From assembly GCA_049999805.1 (NCBI GenBank), contig JBNGIO010006342.1, positions 165,778-229,777 on the forward strand: a DNA stretch of 64,000 nt. Direction: 5' to 3'. The DNA is from Folioceros fuciformis. Its lineage: Eukaryota; Anthocerotophyta; Anthocerotopsida; Anthocerotales. The position numbers and the translations under genes were made by a program. Within the stretch, counting starts at the first letter, position 1, and every line of letters begins with the position of its first letter. Shown here in pieces: positions 33,621 through 43,639 of this stretch. The notes beneath the pieces are model-generated. The model was not told the origin of the DNA and ran no database searches. It was given only the letters and a program-made list of their open reading frames with translations.

Positions 33621-33689
33621 ATATGGAGTTATGAGGAAAAGTTATTTTCCAAATTGGTTCATTGGCCTACAGGGATGGAACTAGAGCTA

Positions 33690-34470
33690 ACAACTTCAAA
33701 GTTCAAGCAACTCACAGGTCTACCCAATATGGTTGGAGCTCAAGCAACTCACATCTCTACCCAATATGGTTGGAGCTTAAGCAACTCACACGTCTACCCA
33801 ATATGGTTGGAGCTATAGATGGTTCTCACATCAAGCTGACTACACAACCTAATCAGATAGATAACCCAGTTGCATATTAGTGTCGTCATGGTATTCACTT
33901 TGTTGTACTACAAGGCGTATGTGATGCTAACAAAAAATTCATCGATGTATGTTGCACTTATCTTGGTGGAGTTCATGATGCTACAATTCTTAGGGAGAGT
34001 AGCATATGGGAGAAGATGAAGACAGGTGTTATTTTAAGAGACCATATTCTACATATCGAGGATATTGAAATGACTCCATATATCTTAGGTGATAGTGCCT
34101 GCCCATTAATGCCTTTCCTCATGAAGATCGGACTAAAAAATATTTCAATCAGTCCTTAGAAGGGGTAGAGTGAAAGTGGAGAATGCTTTTGCCTTGTTGA
34201 AAAATAAGTGTCGTATTCTAAAGAATCTTAATGTGTGTTTGAAGTATGCTCCATAGGTCGTCATCGCTTGTTCCGCACTTCATAATTTTTGTATACAGGT
34301 TGGAGAGTTAGAAGCACGACAATATGATGAAGACCCATTTCCACTACATGAAACTGAGTGTAATCATACTTGGGAAGCTCTTGCAAAGCGTCGGATGCAC
34401 AACATAGTAGTGATAGAACAAAATAAATTGTTTGAGTATTGGAAAAACAAAGGAACTGGTGATGTTTGAG
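33690..34470 (+). pseudogene. PIF/Harbinger (ALP1-like) transposase remnant
   Basis: The DDE nuclease is recognisable: GAIDGSHIKL with the first Asp near 33828, LGGVHDATILR with the second near 33976, GDSACPL near 34090, and VKVENAFALLKNKCRILKN with the Glu near 34173, in a shifted frame. Stops and frame changes interrupt it at several points. A 37-bp segment is triplicated just before the first Asp (33705-33815). Harbinger transposases cut and paste DNA with the help of a separate Myb-like protein. Confidence 0.85.
33705..33815 (+). repeat. 37-bp triplication inside the Harbinger remnant
   Basis: Three copies of aagcaactcaca + gtctacccaatatggttggagc differ at a few bases each. They encode the residues just upstream of GAIDGSH, so the coding sequence preceding the first catalytic Asp has been tandemly expanded. 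Confidence 0.9.
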
Positions 34471-34868
34471 GTTTAGTAGTAGCAAAGTTGTTTGTGGCAT
34501 ACAAACATGTTTGGAAACTTCGATATATGACTGCTTCAATTTCTATGGAAATTTATTTATTTGAAATTGCTATGAAAATTGTTCCATGAAGCTGAAACAA
34601 CCAAATATGAGAGCACACATAAAATAGATGTACCTACAAGCTACTGCCAGATGCACACATCCTTGACATGGAACGTACCACCAAATTCCACTACCTACCA
34701 ACTAACTTTCCACACCACAAGCACACGTGGAGAACATGCTATATGTTTGAGTGGGAAGAACTATATGTGCTTATGTCTCCTTGTCAAAGCACACTTTCAT
34801 CAGGCCATTGAAACCAAACATGCTACTTTCCTGAAGGGAATCTTCTTGCCAAGATAGTAGCAGCCTTC

Positions 34869-35800
34869 CTACCCTACATGGAGCCTCTTGCCTTCTTGGT
34901 AGGTAAGCAACTTGCCTGCCTTCTTTGATGGGCAAGCAACCTTGCATGGAGCCAACCTGCCTTGTCTGGAGTCTTGTTCACCTGTTGCCCTTCTCCCTTC
35001 CAAGTCTGTCACAAGTCCTAGGAGTTCATTTGTCATCGACATCCTACCTTTCTTGCCACTTCTACTATGTTCACCAAGGCCTCCTTCAGGTAACCCTGCA
35101 AGCATCGCTGTAATTTTCAGTTGGTCTTGCATTTGCAATTCATTTTGGCTGAGCTCATGCTGCAACATCAGTTGTTGCATGTGAAGTTGGTTTGCCATTT
35201 TGGCTGCTTCAATCTTTGCCAGACAATTAGCGAAAGATGATAAGCATTGCAATTTCCTTTCCCACTCCTGAAATAGAAGACCTTCTACACTTGACCTTTT
35301 ACATTGTACATGATCACTCATATTGTCTTGTTCTATAGTTCTTAGCTTACTTGGGGATTATGCATAGTGCTCCTCTATTGTCTCTTCAGCTTCGGAAGTG
35401 ACGTGATAGGGTGCATGTGGTGATTGTTCCAAATCAAATGAGTAAGTTCTACTCTTTGCAGCATCGGAAGGTGAGTTGGCAGTACCTTGTGACATCTTTG
35501 ACTTGCCAGGATCTAAGGCACCTGGAATCCCTTGGAATTTGGGGCTTTTGTCACAAAGGTCTGCCATCACATGGAAGTGAGGCCACGAGGAATTGATGCT
35601 TCCTATTGCTGTTTTTTGCTCCTTCTCCTTTCGGTACCGCTTCTTGAGATTTTCCATTTTCATCTTACACTTTTTTGCAGTCACACCAAGAAGGCCACAG
35701 TTGTTGCTAACTTCAGCAGCCACCTCACTCCAGTGTCTTGTAGTGAGATTACCTTGCTTGAGGTGCACCTAGTGCATCTCATGATAGGCCTCTATCAGAA
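34869..35800 (-). pseudogene. Myb/SANT-like (trihelix) protein, Harbinger partner, with in-frame stops
   Basis: One minus-strand frame runs through this region. It has stop codons near 35774 and at 35358-35360 but no frameshift. The N-terminal part is a trihelix Myb/SANT-like domain: VLIEAYHEMH, then TTRHWSEVAAEVSNNCGL, TAKKCKMKMENLKKRYRKEK and WPHFHVMADLC. The C-terminal part (from 35321) is a Gln/Met-rich coiled coil. Such proteins are encoded beside Harbinger transposases and help import and target them. Its position, convergent with the transposase remnant, fits one former element of about 2.2 kb. Element termini were not identified. Confidence 0.75.
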
Positions 35801-36086
35801 CAGTTGTCGTGAAATTGTCAGCGTGCGTCCTGTTCCTATAACTGGTGCACTGATCAGCAGCTCACACACCTTCTATCTGCCTACACACCAAGACTGAGCA
35901 TTCAGCTCACCTTCCTAGCATCCTCAGATGTTGCCCACTGGCTGGCAGTGTCCTCATAGCGTCCTCACAAAAGCAGTGATAATGAAGAAAAATGGATTTA
36001 TCCTAATTCCCCCCCCCAGCTGGGTGCTAGGGAGACCACAACTGCATGAGTTGCGTTCAATGAGCTTACGTGAAGCAACTTACCCT

Positions 36087-36441
36087 TCAGGTAGAAGAGT
36101 GTCCCCACTCTACTTGTCCATTGCATCGAGGGCAGAACCACACATTGTCAGGCACTTCAGTCAGCGGCGGCTGTAAGCAGAATAGATGAAACCCACCATT
36201 ACAGTGATCACACAGCAACATTAGTTCTGGATCATCGATCCTTTGACAAATCTAACAAGGGTAGTCTATTGGGGAAACCCAGTTTGCTGTTATGATCGTT
36301 GGATCCAAGGTGGGCAAGTGATAGGGGGTGCAATTCTTCATGTGATCTATAATTGTGTGCCCGTCTGCCCCCTCCAAGACCAACACGCCGTTGCTTTGGA
36401 CTTCCTTCACTCGTAAAACGTGCCTACCGGTGCTTGGCTCC
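36087..36441 (-). pseudogene. gypsy integrase C-terminus with C4HC3 PHD finger
   Basis: Beyond copia B the integrase barrel resumes as PSTGRHVLRVKEVQSNGVLV, then HMKNCTPYHLPTLDP. After a TAG at 36252-36254 the same frame encodes a PHD finger between 36257 and 36123: C-stop-I-C, eleven residues to CDHC, then NGGFHLFC, PPLTEVPDNVWFCPRC. Cys and His spacing (C-x2-C, C-x2-C, x4-H-x2-C, C-x2-C) and the Trp two before the final pair are textbook. The frame closes at 36087. Gypsy chromoviruses carry a chromodomain at this place; a PHD finger could serve similarly by reading histone H3 tails to steer integration. Confidence 0.88.
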
Positions 36442-36723
36442 TGTAGGATCACTAGAGAAGCATGGTGGAGGAGAGGAGAAGAGGAGGCAGAGAGGAGAGG
36501 AGAAAAAGAGGTCACATTGAGAGTGTTTGGCAAGGGAGCTCAAGGGGGTATTTATACCCTCTAGAAGAGCTCCCTAAGAAGCTTCACAAGAAGCTCACTG
36601 GAAGCTGCGCAAGAAGCTTCCTACAGATTAGCTTAAGCTAATCTAAACTAATGATACTTAACTAGACACTAATCTTAGACTAAACACATTAGCCTAAGCA
36701 CATTGGGCTTTAATAACCCTACA
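36442..36723 (-). repeat. copia B 3' LTR
   Basis: 282 bp, 98 percent identical to the 5' LTR (five substitutions, four of them transitions). TATA-like element complement at 36549-36556. A purine tract (aagtgggaggt on the minus strand, 36724-36735) abuts it and is the plus-strand primer. Confidence 0.97.
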
Positions 36724-39700
36724 ACCTCCCACTTAAAGGCCAATTTACCTGCATAAGAGAGTGGTCTAGCTCATGCCCATGAGTGTCCGAGCTTGTGCGA
36801 ATTGCTCCGTAGAGAGCCCCTTGGTAAGAACATCTGCAGGGTTCTGAGGTGTGAACTTTGACAAGCTGTACCCTCTTGTCTTCCAACACCTCTCGAATGA
36901 AGTGATACTTCACTTCCACATGTTTGGTCTTTGCATGAAACACTGGATTCTTCGCCAACTGGATAGCACTCTGGCTATCACAATGCAACACTGGCAGCTC
37001 ACCCTTGATCCCCAAATCTCCCACTAAACGAGCAAGCCACATGGCTTCCTTGCAAGCCTCAGTCGCTGCAACATACTCGGCCTCTGTGGTAGATAGCGTT
37101 ATGCACGATTGCAAACGAGATCGCCATGAGACTGCCCCTCCAGTGCACATGAAGACATAACCTGATGTGGACCTCCTTTTGTCCATATCCCCTGCATAAT
37201 CAGCATCCGTATATCCTACTACAGATTCATCTCCACTACCAAAACATAAGCACAAAGCTTTTGTACCATTCAAATACCTCATAACTCCTTTCACTGCCTC
37301 CCAATGCTTCCTGCCAGGGTTTGACATGAACCTACTAACCACTCCCACTGCAAAAGCAATGTCAGGACGTGTAGCAATCATTGCATACATCAAACTCCCT
37401 ACAGCTGATGAGTATGGAACCTTCTCCATTTCAGCTTTATCCTCCGCAGAACTTGGGCAATCTTTGCTCGAAAGTTTCACATATGGAGGCAACGGAGTAC
37501 TTAAGACCTTCCCCTTCTCCATATTGAAACCTTGAAGCACCTTGTTAATGTATTCTGTCTGAGACAAGTACATCAAACGCTTCTGTCTGTCTCGACGAAT
37601 ACGCATGCCAAGAATATGGCTTGCCTCCCCCAAGTCTGTCATGTCAAAGCGACCATTCAACTTTGACTGCAACGCTGAAATCTCATCACTGTTAGTCCTA
37701 GCAATTAGCATATCATCCACATAGAGGAGTAGAATGAGCAAGCTTCCATCCTTAGCTTGCTTCGTATAGAGGCAATGATCCATATCGCTACGCTTGTAGC
37801 CTTGAGAAAGCATAAATGAGTGGAACTTGAAATACCACTCCCTGGGTGCCTGCTTCAAACCATAAAGGCTCTTCTTTAACTTGCACACCAGACTCTCTTT
37901 GCCCTTCTCAATGAAACCCTCTGGTTGCTACATGTATACCTCTTCCTGGAGATCACCATGCAGAAATGCCAACTTCACATCCATCTGGACAAGTTCCATG
38001 TCGTTCCTCGCAACCAGACCAAGAACACATCTCAAGGTAGTCATTTTGACAACTGGTGAAAAAATCTCATCAAAGTCAATACCTTGCTGTTGCTTAAAAC
38101 CTTTAGCAACCAATCGTGCCTTGTACTTAGGTTTGCCATAATGGGGTATGTCCTTCATCTTATACACCCATTTGCATGGCAACGCCTTCTTGCCCTTAGG
38201 CAACCGAACCAACTCCCAAGTTTGGTTCTTATGGAGCGAATCCATCTGCGACTGCATCGCCTTCTCCCACTTGTTTTTGTCAATCACTGACTTGGCCTCT
38301 TGGTAACAAGAGGGCTCCCCACAATCCGTCAGCATGACATAATCAAGAGATGCAACATTCCTGTCAGGAGGACGTGAGATCCTTCCTGACCTACGAAGCA
38401 CTGGCGCCTCGACCGGAGCTGGTTGCACTCTCTCCTCGTCTACAAGTGGAGGAACTTGTTCCTGCACATCACGATGTTCAGCCTGCGCGGGACGGTCAAG
38501 TCCATCTTCTTGGAAGACCACCCGTCGCACCTCCATAGTTGGAGTAGGCTTCTTGTGCATCTTGGTCTCATTGAAGAACACATCATTGCTGCGAACCATC
38601 CTCTTGGCTTCTGGATCCCATAGACGGTATCCCATCTCACCAGATTCACCATAGCCAAGAAAAATACATTTTCTTGACTTAGGAGCCAACTTGTCGCGAA
38701 ACTCCTTCGGAACATGGTAGTATGCCTCGCAGCCAAACACTCGTAGATGTTTGTATGACGGCTTCTTTCCATACCACATCTCCTCTGGAACCTGTTCATC
38801 CACAGCCCTATTAGGAGATCTGTTAATAAGATGCACTGACGTAACCACCGCTTCTGCCCAAAATCCGTTAGGCAATCCAGAGTTTGACAACAAACTACGC
38901 ATCCTCTCCTGGATGGTCCTGTTCATCCGCTCAGCCACACCATTCTGGGGAGGAGTATACGGTGCAGTCAATTCTCTCTTGATTCCCTTGGAATCACAGA
39001 ATGACTGGAAAGCCTTCGAAACATACTCTCCCCCATTGTCTGTCCTTAGACACTTCAGCCGGAGGCCAAACTGATTCTCCACAAGGGTGACGAATTTCTG
39101 AAACACTGTCAGAACATCATCCTTTTTCCTCAAAGGATAAACCCACACCTTGCGTGAGAAGTCATCAATGAAAGTGACAAAATAAGATGCACCGCCTAAC
39201 GACACAGTGGGCATAGGTCCACAAATGTCACTGTGAACCAATTCAAGAGGTTTACTTTTGTGTTTACCTCTTGCTCCATGTGGTGACTTCGTCTATTTTC
39301 CATACAAACAGTGCTCACACACGGAGAAATCGGAGAAGTCAAGAGCAGGGACGTAACCAAAACGAGATAAGATCTTCATTCCTTTCTGAGACATATGTCC
39401 TAACTGACTATGCCACAAGGAAACACTTGGCACTTCCGCTACATGATCCTTGACAGTGGTTACCTGAAGTGAGTACAAAGTGCCACACTTCGATCCACGA
39501 GCTATCACAAGAGAACCTTTGGAGATCTTCCAAGAACGATCTCCAAACCAACAGTGGTAGCCAGCGTCATCCAACTGCCCTGCGCTAATCATGCTTTTGG
39601 TCAACTTCGGAACATGCCTGACATCCTTTAGTGTGAATGAAGATCCGTTGTCGAACTTCAGCTGCACATCACCAACGCCTGCTATCTCGCACGCGTAGTT

Positions 39701-40702
39701 ATTTCCAAGCCGAACACATCCTTTCCTAGTAGCATCATAAGTGCTAAACCACTCCCTATGCGGAGTAACATGGAAAGATGCTCCAGAGTCAATTATCCAA
39801 TTAGAGAATAAGTGACTCTCCATGGCTGTCAGTTGTGCAGAACCAAAAGAAGAAGAGATAAGAACATCTTCATCGTCAACAGAGTTCACCTCATCACACT
39901 CGATACTGGAATCTGCCTTGTTGTCGCTCTGCTTCTTCTCCTTGCCTTTTTCCTTCATGAACTTCTCGCAGTCCCTTCTGATATGACCCTTCTTGTGACA
40001 ATGGTAACACTCAACATTGTTACGACTACGAGATTTGCTACAGGAAGAACTTCGCTCCTTGTACTTCCCCTTTGAAGTGGACCCTCCTCTCACCATGAGG
40101 GCATTAGAACCTTTCGAAGGTTCCATATTCTTCCTGTTCACCTCCTCTGTTAACAGGCTACCTTCTACATTTACAACAGTAAGACCACTGGCAGGAACGG
40201 AATTACTCAGAGCCGTACGGAAGGTGTCCCAACTCTCTGGTAATGTGACCAACAAAAACATAGCTCTCACGGAATCTGGGAACGAGATACCTTGAGATGA
40301 GAGCTGGCTGAAATTGGTATTGAACTCATTCAGATGATCGGACATCCTCGTCCCTTCCTTCATCTTTAAGTCCACCAGCTGTTTCAACCAATACACCTGA
40401 GAAGCCGCACTTTGCTTCTCATACAAGTCACACAGCTTCTGCCATAGCTCGAAACTTGTGGTCTTGTCTTTCACGTTGAAGTAGACCGACTTCGACACTG
40501 TTAGCATGATGGTAGACCTAGCAAGCTCATCTAGATCTTGCCACTCATCCTGAGTCATGCTAACAGGTTTCACTCCTAGCAGCTTGATGGGCTTGATCTG
40601 CTTCTTCTGTACTAGAACATTATACACTTGTTCTTTCCAGAACGGGAAGTTAGTACCATCTAACTTCTCGATATTGAACATGACGTTTTCTGAGGACGTC
40701 AT
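36719..40702 (-). pseudogene. copia B gag-pol, two nonsense codons and a terminal frame change
   Basis: One frame runs from MTSSENVMFNIEKLDG at 40702. Domains: gag with zinc knuckle CYHCHKKGHIRRDC, protease WIIDSGASFHVT, GAG-pre-integrase (WHSQLGH, CEHCLYGK), integrase ([27 protein letters not shown]), reverse transcriptase ([34 protein letters not shown]) and RNase H (GYTDADYAGD, KTKHVEVKYHFIRE). TAG codons stand at 39293-39295 and 37928-37930, both where Gln (CAG) is expected. Near 36860 the frame slips just after VKVHTS, before the usual NPADVLTK end. Otherwise it looks competent. Confidence 0.95.
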
Positions 40703-40984
40703 GCTTCAAATTCGATCCAAATCAACCAAAAGGCTAGTTTGAAATTGGTCGAAATGAAATGTAGATTCTACAGGTTACCCTCACAACTTCTTCCGAATCG
40801 TATGTCCACGACTTGGGCCTCTGTCGCTCATAACAGGAATGTCCTTCTACGTTTGATCGAGATCCTGACTTCCTCAGCCGGGGTCAATACGGCACCCACA
40901 CTCTCGCTCCCGGCGTCTGCGATTTGTTCACTTTCCGGCGCTCGTCAATCGGGTCCTCGCTTCACTGGCACGCTCGTTTCGAGC

Positions 40985-41330
40985 GTCACGGGCGCCCACG
41001 TGGTGCCCGGTGGCGCCTAGGTGGCGTCCACGTGGCGCCCAAGTGGTGCCCAAGTGCGCCTGCGTGGCGTCCTGATGGCACCCAGTGGCGCCCACGTGGT
41101 GCCCAAGTCGCGCCTAGGTGGCGCCCGTGTGGTGCCCAAGTCGCGCCTGGGTGGCACCAAGGTGGCGTCCAAGTGGCGCCTAGGTGGCGCCGATGTGGCG
41201 CCCGCGTGGTGCCCAAGCGGCGCTGATGTAGCGCCCGCTGGCGTCCACATGGCGTTGATGTGGCGCCCGGTGGCGCCCAAGTGGCTCTCACATAGCGCCT
41301 AGGTGGCGCCTGCATGGCGCCCCTGCCCCT
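40985..41330 (-). repeat. GC-rich short-unit repeat array in the copia B leader
   Basis: Between the primer-binding site and gag, an irregular array of roughly 12-bp units related to gtggcgcccaag fills about 350 bp and is rich in GGCGCC palindromes. All six frames read partly open because of the repeat; none looks coding. Confidence 0.88.
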
Positions 41331-41367
41331 CCTAGATGGCCATCTTCATGGTCTTGCTCCACAACGT

Positions 41368-41379
41368 GCTCTGATACCA
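41368..41379 (-). other. copia B primer-binding site
   Basis: TGGTATCAGAGC on the minus strand, complementary to the 3' end of initiator methionine tRNA, the usual primer for plant copia elements. It lies two bases inside the 5' LTR. Confidence 0.93.
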
Positions 41380-41381
41380 CT

Positions 41382-41663
41382 TGTAGGATCACTAGAGGAG
41401 CATGGTGGAGGAGAGGAGAAGAGGAGGCAGAGAGGAGAGGAGAAAAAGAGGTCACATTGAGAGTGTTTGGCAAGGGAGCTCAAGGGGATATTTATACCCT
41501 CTAGAAGAGCTCCCTAGGAAGCTTCACAAGAAGCTCACAGGAAGCTGCGTAAGAAGCTTCCTACAGATTAGCTTAAGCTAATCTAAACTAATGATACTTA
41601 ACTAGACACTAATCTTAGACTAAACACATTAGCCTAAGCACATTGGGCTTTAATAACCCTACA
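41382..41663 (-). repeat. copia B 5' LTR
   Basis: 282 bp, TGTAGG...CCTACA on the minus strand. It has a TATA-like TATAAATA (complement at 41489-41496) about the middle, a 14-bp palindromic ttagcttaagctaa, and several aagcttc repeats. It ends one base plus a G before the primer-binding site. Confidence 0.97.
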
Positions 41664-42430
41664 GCTCCAGTGTATCCTGCGTTTGGCGCTGCAAATACAC
41701 ATAGTTGCCAAACTAGAATTTACGCACCTTAGGTCGGAAGCTGCCACTTCGTGTGTAAGCATATCTAAGATCTCACGGTGTTGCGTGATCTACAAGTTGG
41801 CCATGGCCATAGGCTCCTAGGACCCTTTTGAATAGTGTTGCCCGTTCTCCTATGGCCCTTGCCCACGTTGCTAGATTGTCCAGGTCCGGGACTTCCTGCA
41901 TCTGCTTCTTAATGGCTGCGGGAGGTACTGGTCCTATCCAAATAGCAAAAAGTAAGGCGAAAAGTTTGCCAAAGCTGCATGACGGCTCATCCGATATCCC
42001 ATGGCGATGTAGGGCAGCTGCATGTCCCACTCCGTCTTGGGCTTAGCGAGGCATAGTTTTTGCAGAGCTTGCTTGATGGTCTGGACCATTCTCTCCGTGA
42101 GTCCATCCGCTTGTGGGTGGTCCCGGCTGGTGCGCCTGTGATCTATCAAGGCAGCATCCAGCAAATCCTGGAATTCTCCTCTAAATTCCGCTCCTTGGTT
42201 CGTCAAACATTCGGCATTGCTTCCAAACCTGCTGAGTATGTTGTGTAGAAACGCCTGTGACGTACTACGGAATGTCTTGTCTGGGAGAGCTGCCAGTTCC
42301 AGCCACTTGGAGAAATGCTCCACCATCACCATGATGTACACATTTCCCCTGGGTGTTCAAGGAAACTCTCCTGCCAAGTCATACGACCACCGGAAGAACA
42401 AACCCATAATGGGCAGTGGATGCAACTATG
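41664..42430 (-). pseudogene. gypsy integrase core, truncated and frameshifted
   Basis: After an internal deletion that removed RNase H and the integrase zinc domain, the sequence reads GLFFRWSYDLAGEFP with the first catalytic Asp, VEHFSKWLELAALPDKT, then LTNQGAEFRGEFQ, where the second catalytic Asp has become Asn, and HPQADGLTERMVQTIKQAL with the Glu. A frame change near 41935 leads into the linker MQEVPDLDNLATWARAIGE. The C-terminal barrel begins FGNYVYLQRQTQDTLE and is cut at 41664 by copia B; it resumes at 36441. Confidence 0.85.
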
Positions 42431-42479
42431 AGTGTGGGTTGCTGGATGTAGGTTTGATAGTAGTTGCATAGCCCCAAAA

Positions 42480-43445
42480 ACGCCCTGAGCGCTGACACAC
42501 CAGCAGGGACAGGGATCTGCTATATGGCCTGAACCTTCGCAGCATCTGGCATGATGCCATTTAGTAAGATCCTGTGTCCCAAGTAAGCCACTGTATCCAT
42601 GGCAAACTCACACTTGGCGGGATGACAAGTTAACGAAGCCTTTCGCAACCTCCTAAACAAGTCCTCCAGGTGTAGCAGGTGAGTCTCAAAATCAGTGCTG
42701 TGAACCAACACATCATCTATGTAACAAAGAAAATGTGGTGCCCCAGCCAGTACCTTGTCCATCACCCTCTGGAACATAACTGGCGCATTTTTAAACCCGA
42801 ATGGCATAACCAACCACTCCTATAATTGATGCGCTCNNNNNNNNNNNNNNNNNNNNNNNNNNNNNNNNNNNNNNNNNNNNNNNNNNNNNNNNNNNNNNNN
42901 NNNNNNNNNNNNNNNNNNNNNNNNNNNNNNNNNNNNAGGCAGTCTTATGTATGTCTTCTTCCGCCACTGGTACCTGATTGAATCCCTGCTGTAGATCCAG
43001 TGTGGAAAAGAAGATTGACTAACCTATCCGATTAAACATCTCTTCACAAGTAGGCATGGGATACCTGTCAGTGGTGGTCACAGCGGTCAAGGGCCGGTAG
43101 TCTCTGCACATACGCTTCGCCATCTAGAGCCCTTGACTGTCCTTCTTGGGTGGGAGCAACGTGGCAGCTGCAAAATCCAAGTTTGAAGGGCGGATAAGCC
43201 CTGCCTTGTATAGTTCCTGACAACGCGTCTCCACAATGTCCCACTCAGACTAGCTCAGCCGATATCTCCTTCTGAAAACCGGCTCTGGGGTATTCAGCTT
43301 GATCTTGAAGGTCATTAAATTACACCTCTTCAACTCTTGCATGCTGAATGCGAAGCAGTCAGCATACTGCAGGATCAACGCCTTCAATCGACGTCGTTGT
43401 CCTTCATCCAACTGAGGACCCATCGTCCAAATGAAATTCCCTGCA
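42480..43445 (-). pseudogene. gypsy reverse transcriptase remnant
   Basis: From about 43437 the frame reads MGPQLDEGQRRRLKALIL, then FRRRYRLS, LYKAGLIRPSN, DYRPLTAVTTTDRYPMP and FFSTLDLQQGFNQV up to the 100-N gap (42837-42936). After the gap come MPFGFKNAPVMFQRVMD and the catalytic CYIDDVLVHS, then YLGHRILLNGI. Three or more stops interrupt it (near 43250, 43120 and 43020). It is typical gypsy reverse transcriptase. Confidence 0.9.
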
Positions 43446-43639
43446 TTAAAGGTGGCTTAGGTGGGCCTCCAGCATCCGGGCCAGGATCCCGCTTGGAAGC
43501 AGCAAGTGCAGACCTGACAAGTGCGTGCTCCCCCCCCCCCCTGCTTCCAGCAGATAGGAGTAGTAGTTGAAACCTGGGAACGGAAGGTGCACAATATCTG
43601 GGTGACACATATGAGCCACCAAACCTCCCTTGTGACGGG

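Larger units (their letters stand above)
36442..41663 (-). mobile_element. Ty1/copia retrotransposon B, nearly intact, nested in the gypsy integrase
   Basis: A complete 5,222-bp element on the minus strand with two 282-bp LTRs, a primer-binding site, one long gag-pol frame and a polypurine tract. It is flanked by the 5-bp target-site duplication GCTCC (36437-36441 and 41664-41668). Removing it and one duplicate joins the gypsy integrase codons without a break. LTRs differ at 5 of 282 positions, so insertion is relatively recent. Confidence 0.97.

Noticed and set aside
40986-41315. Overlapping open frames on both strands in the copia B leader
   Set aside because: They come from the short-unit GC-rich repeat and look alike in all frames.
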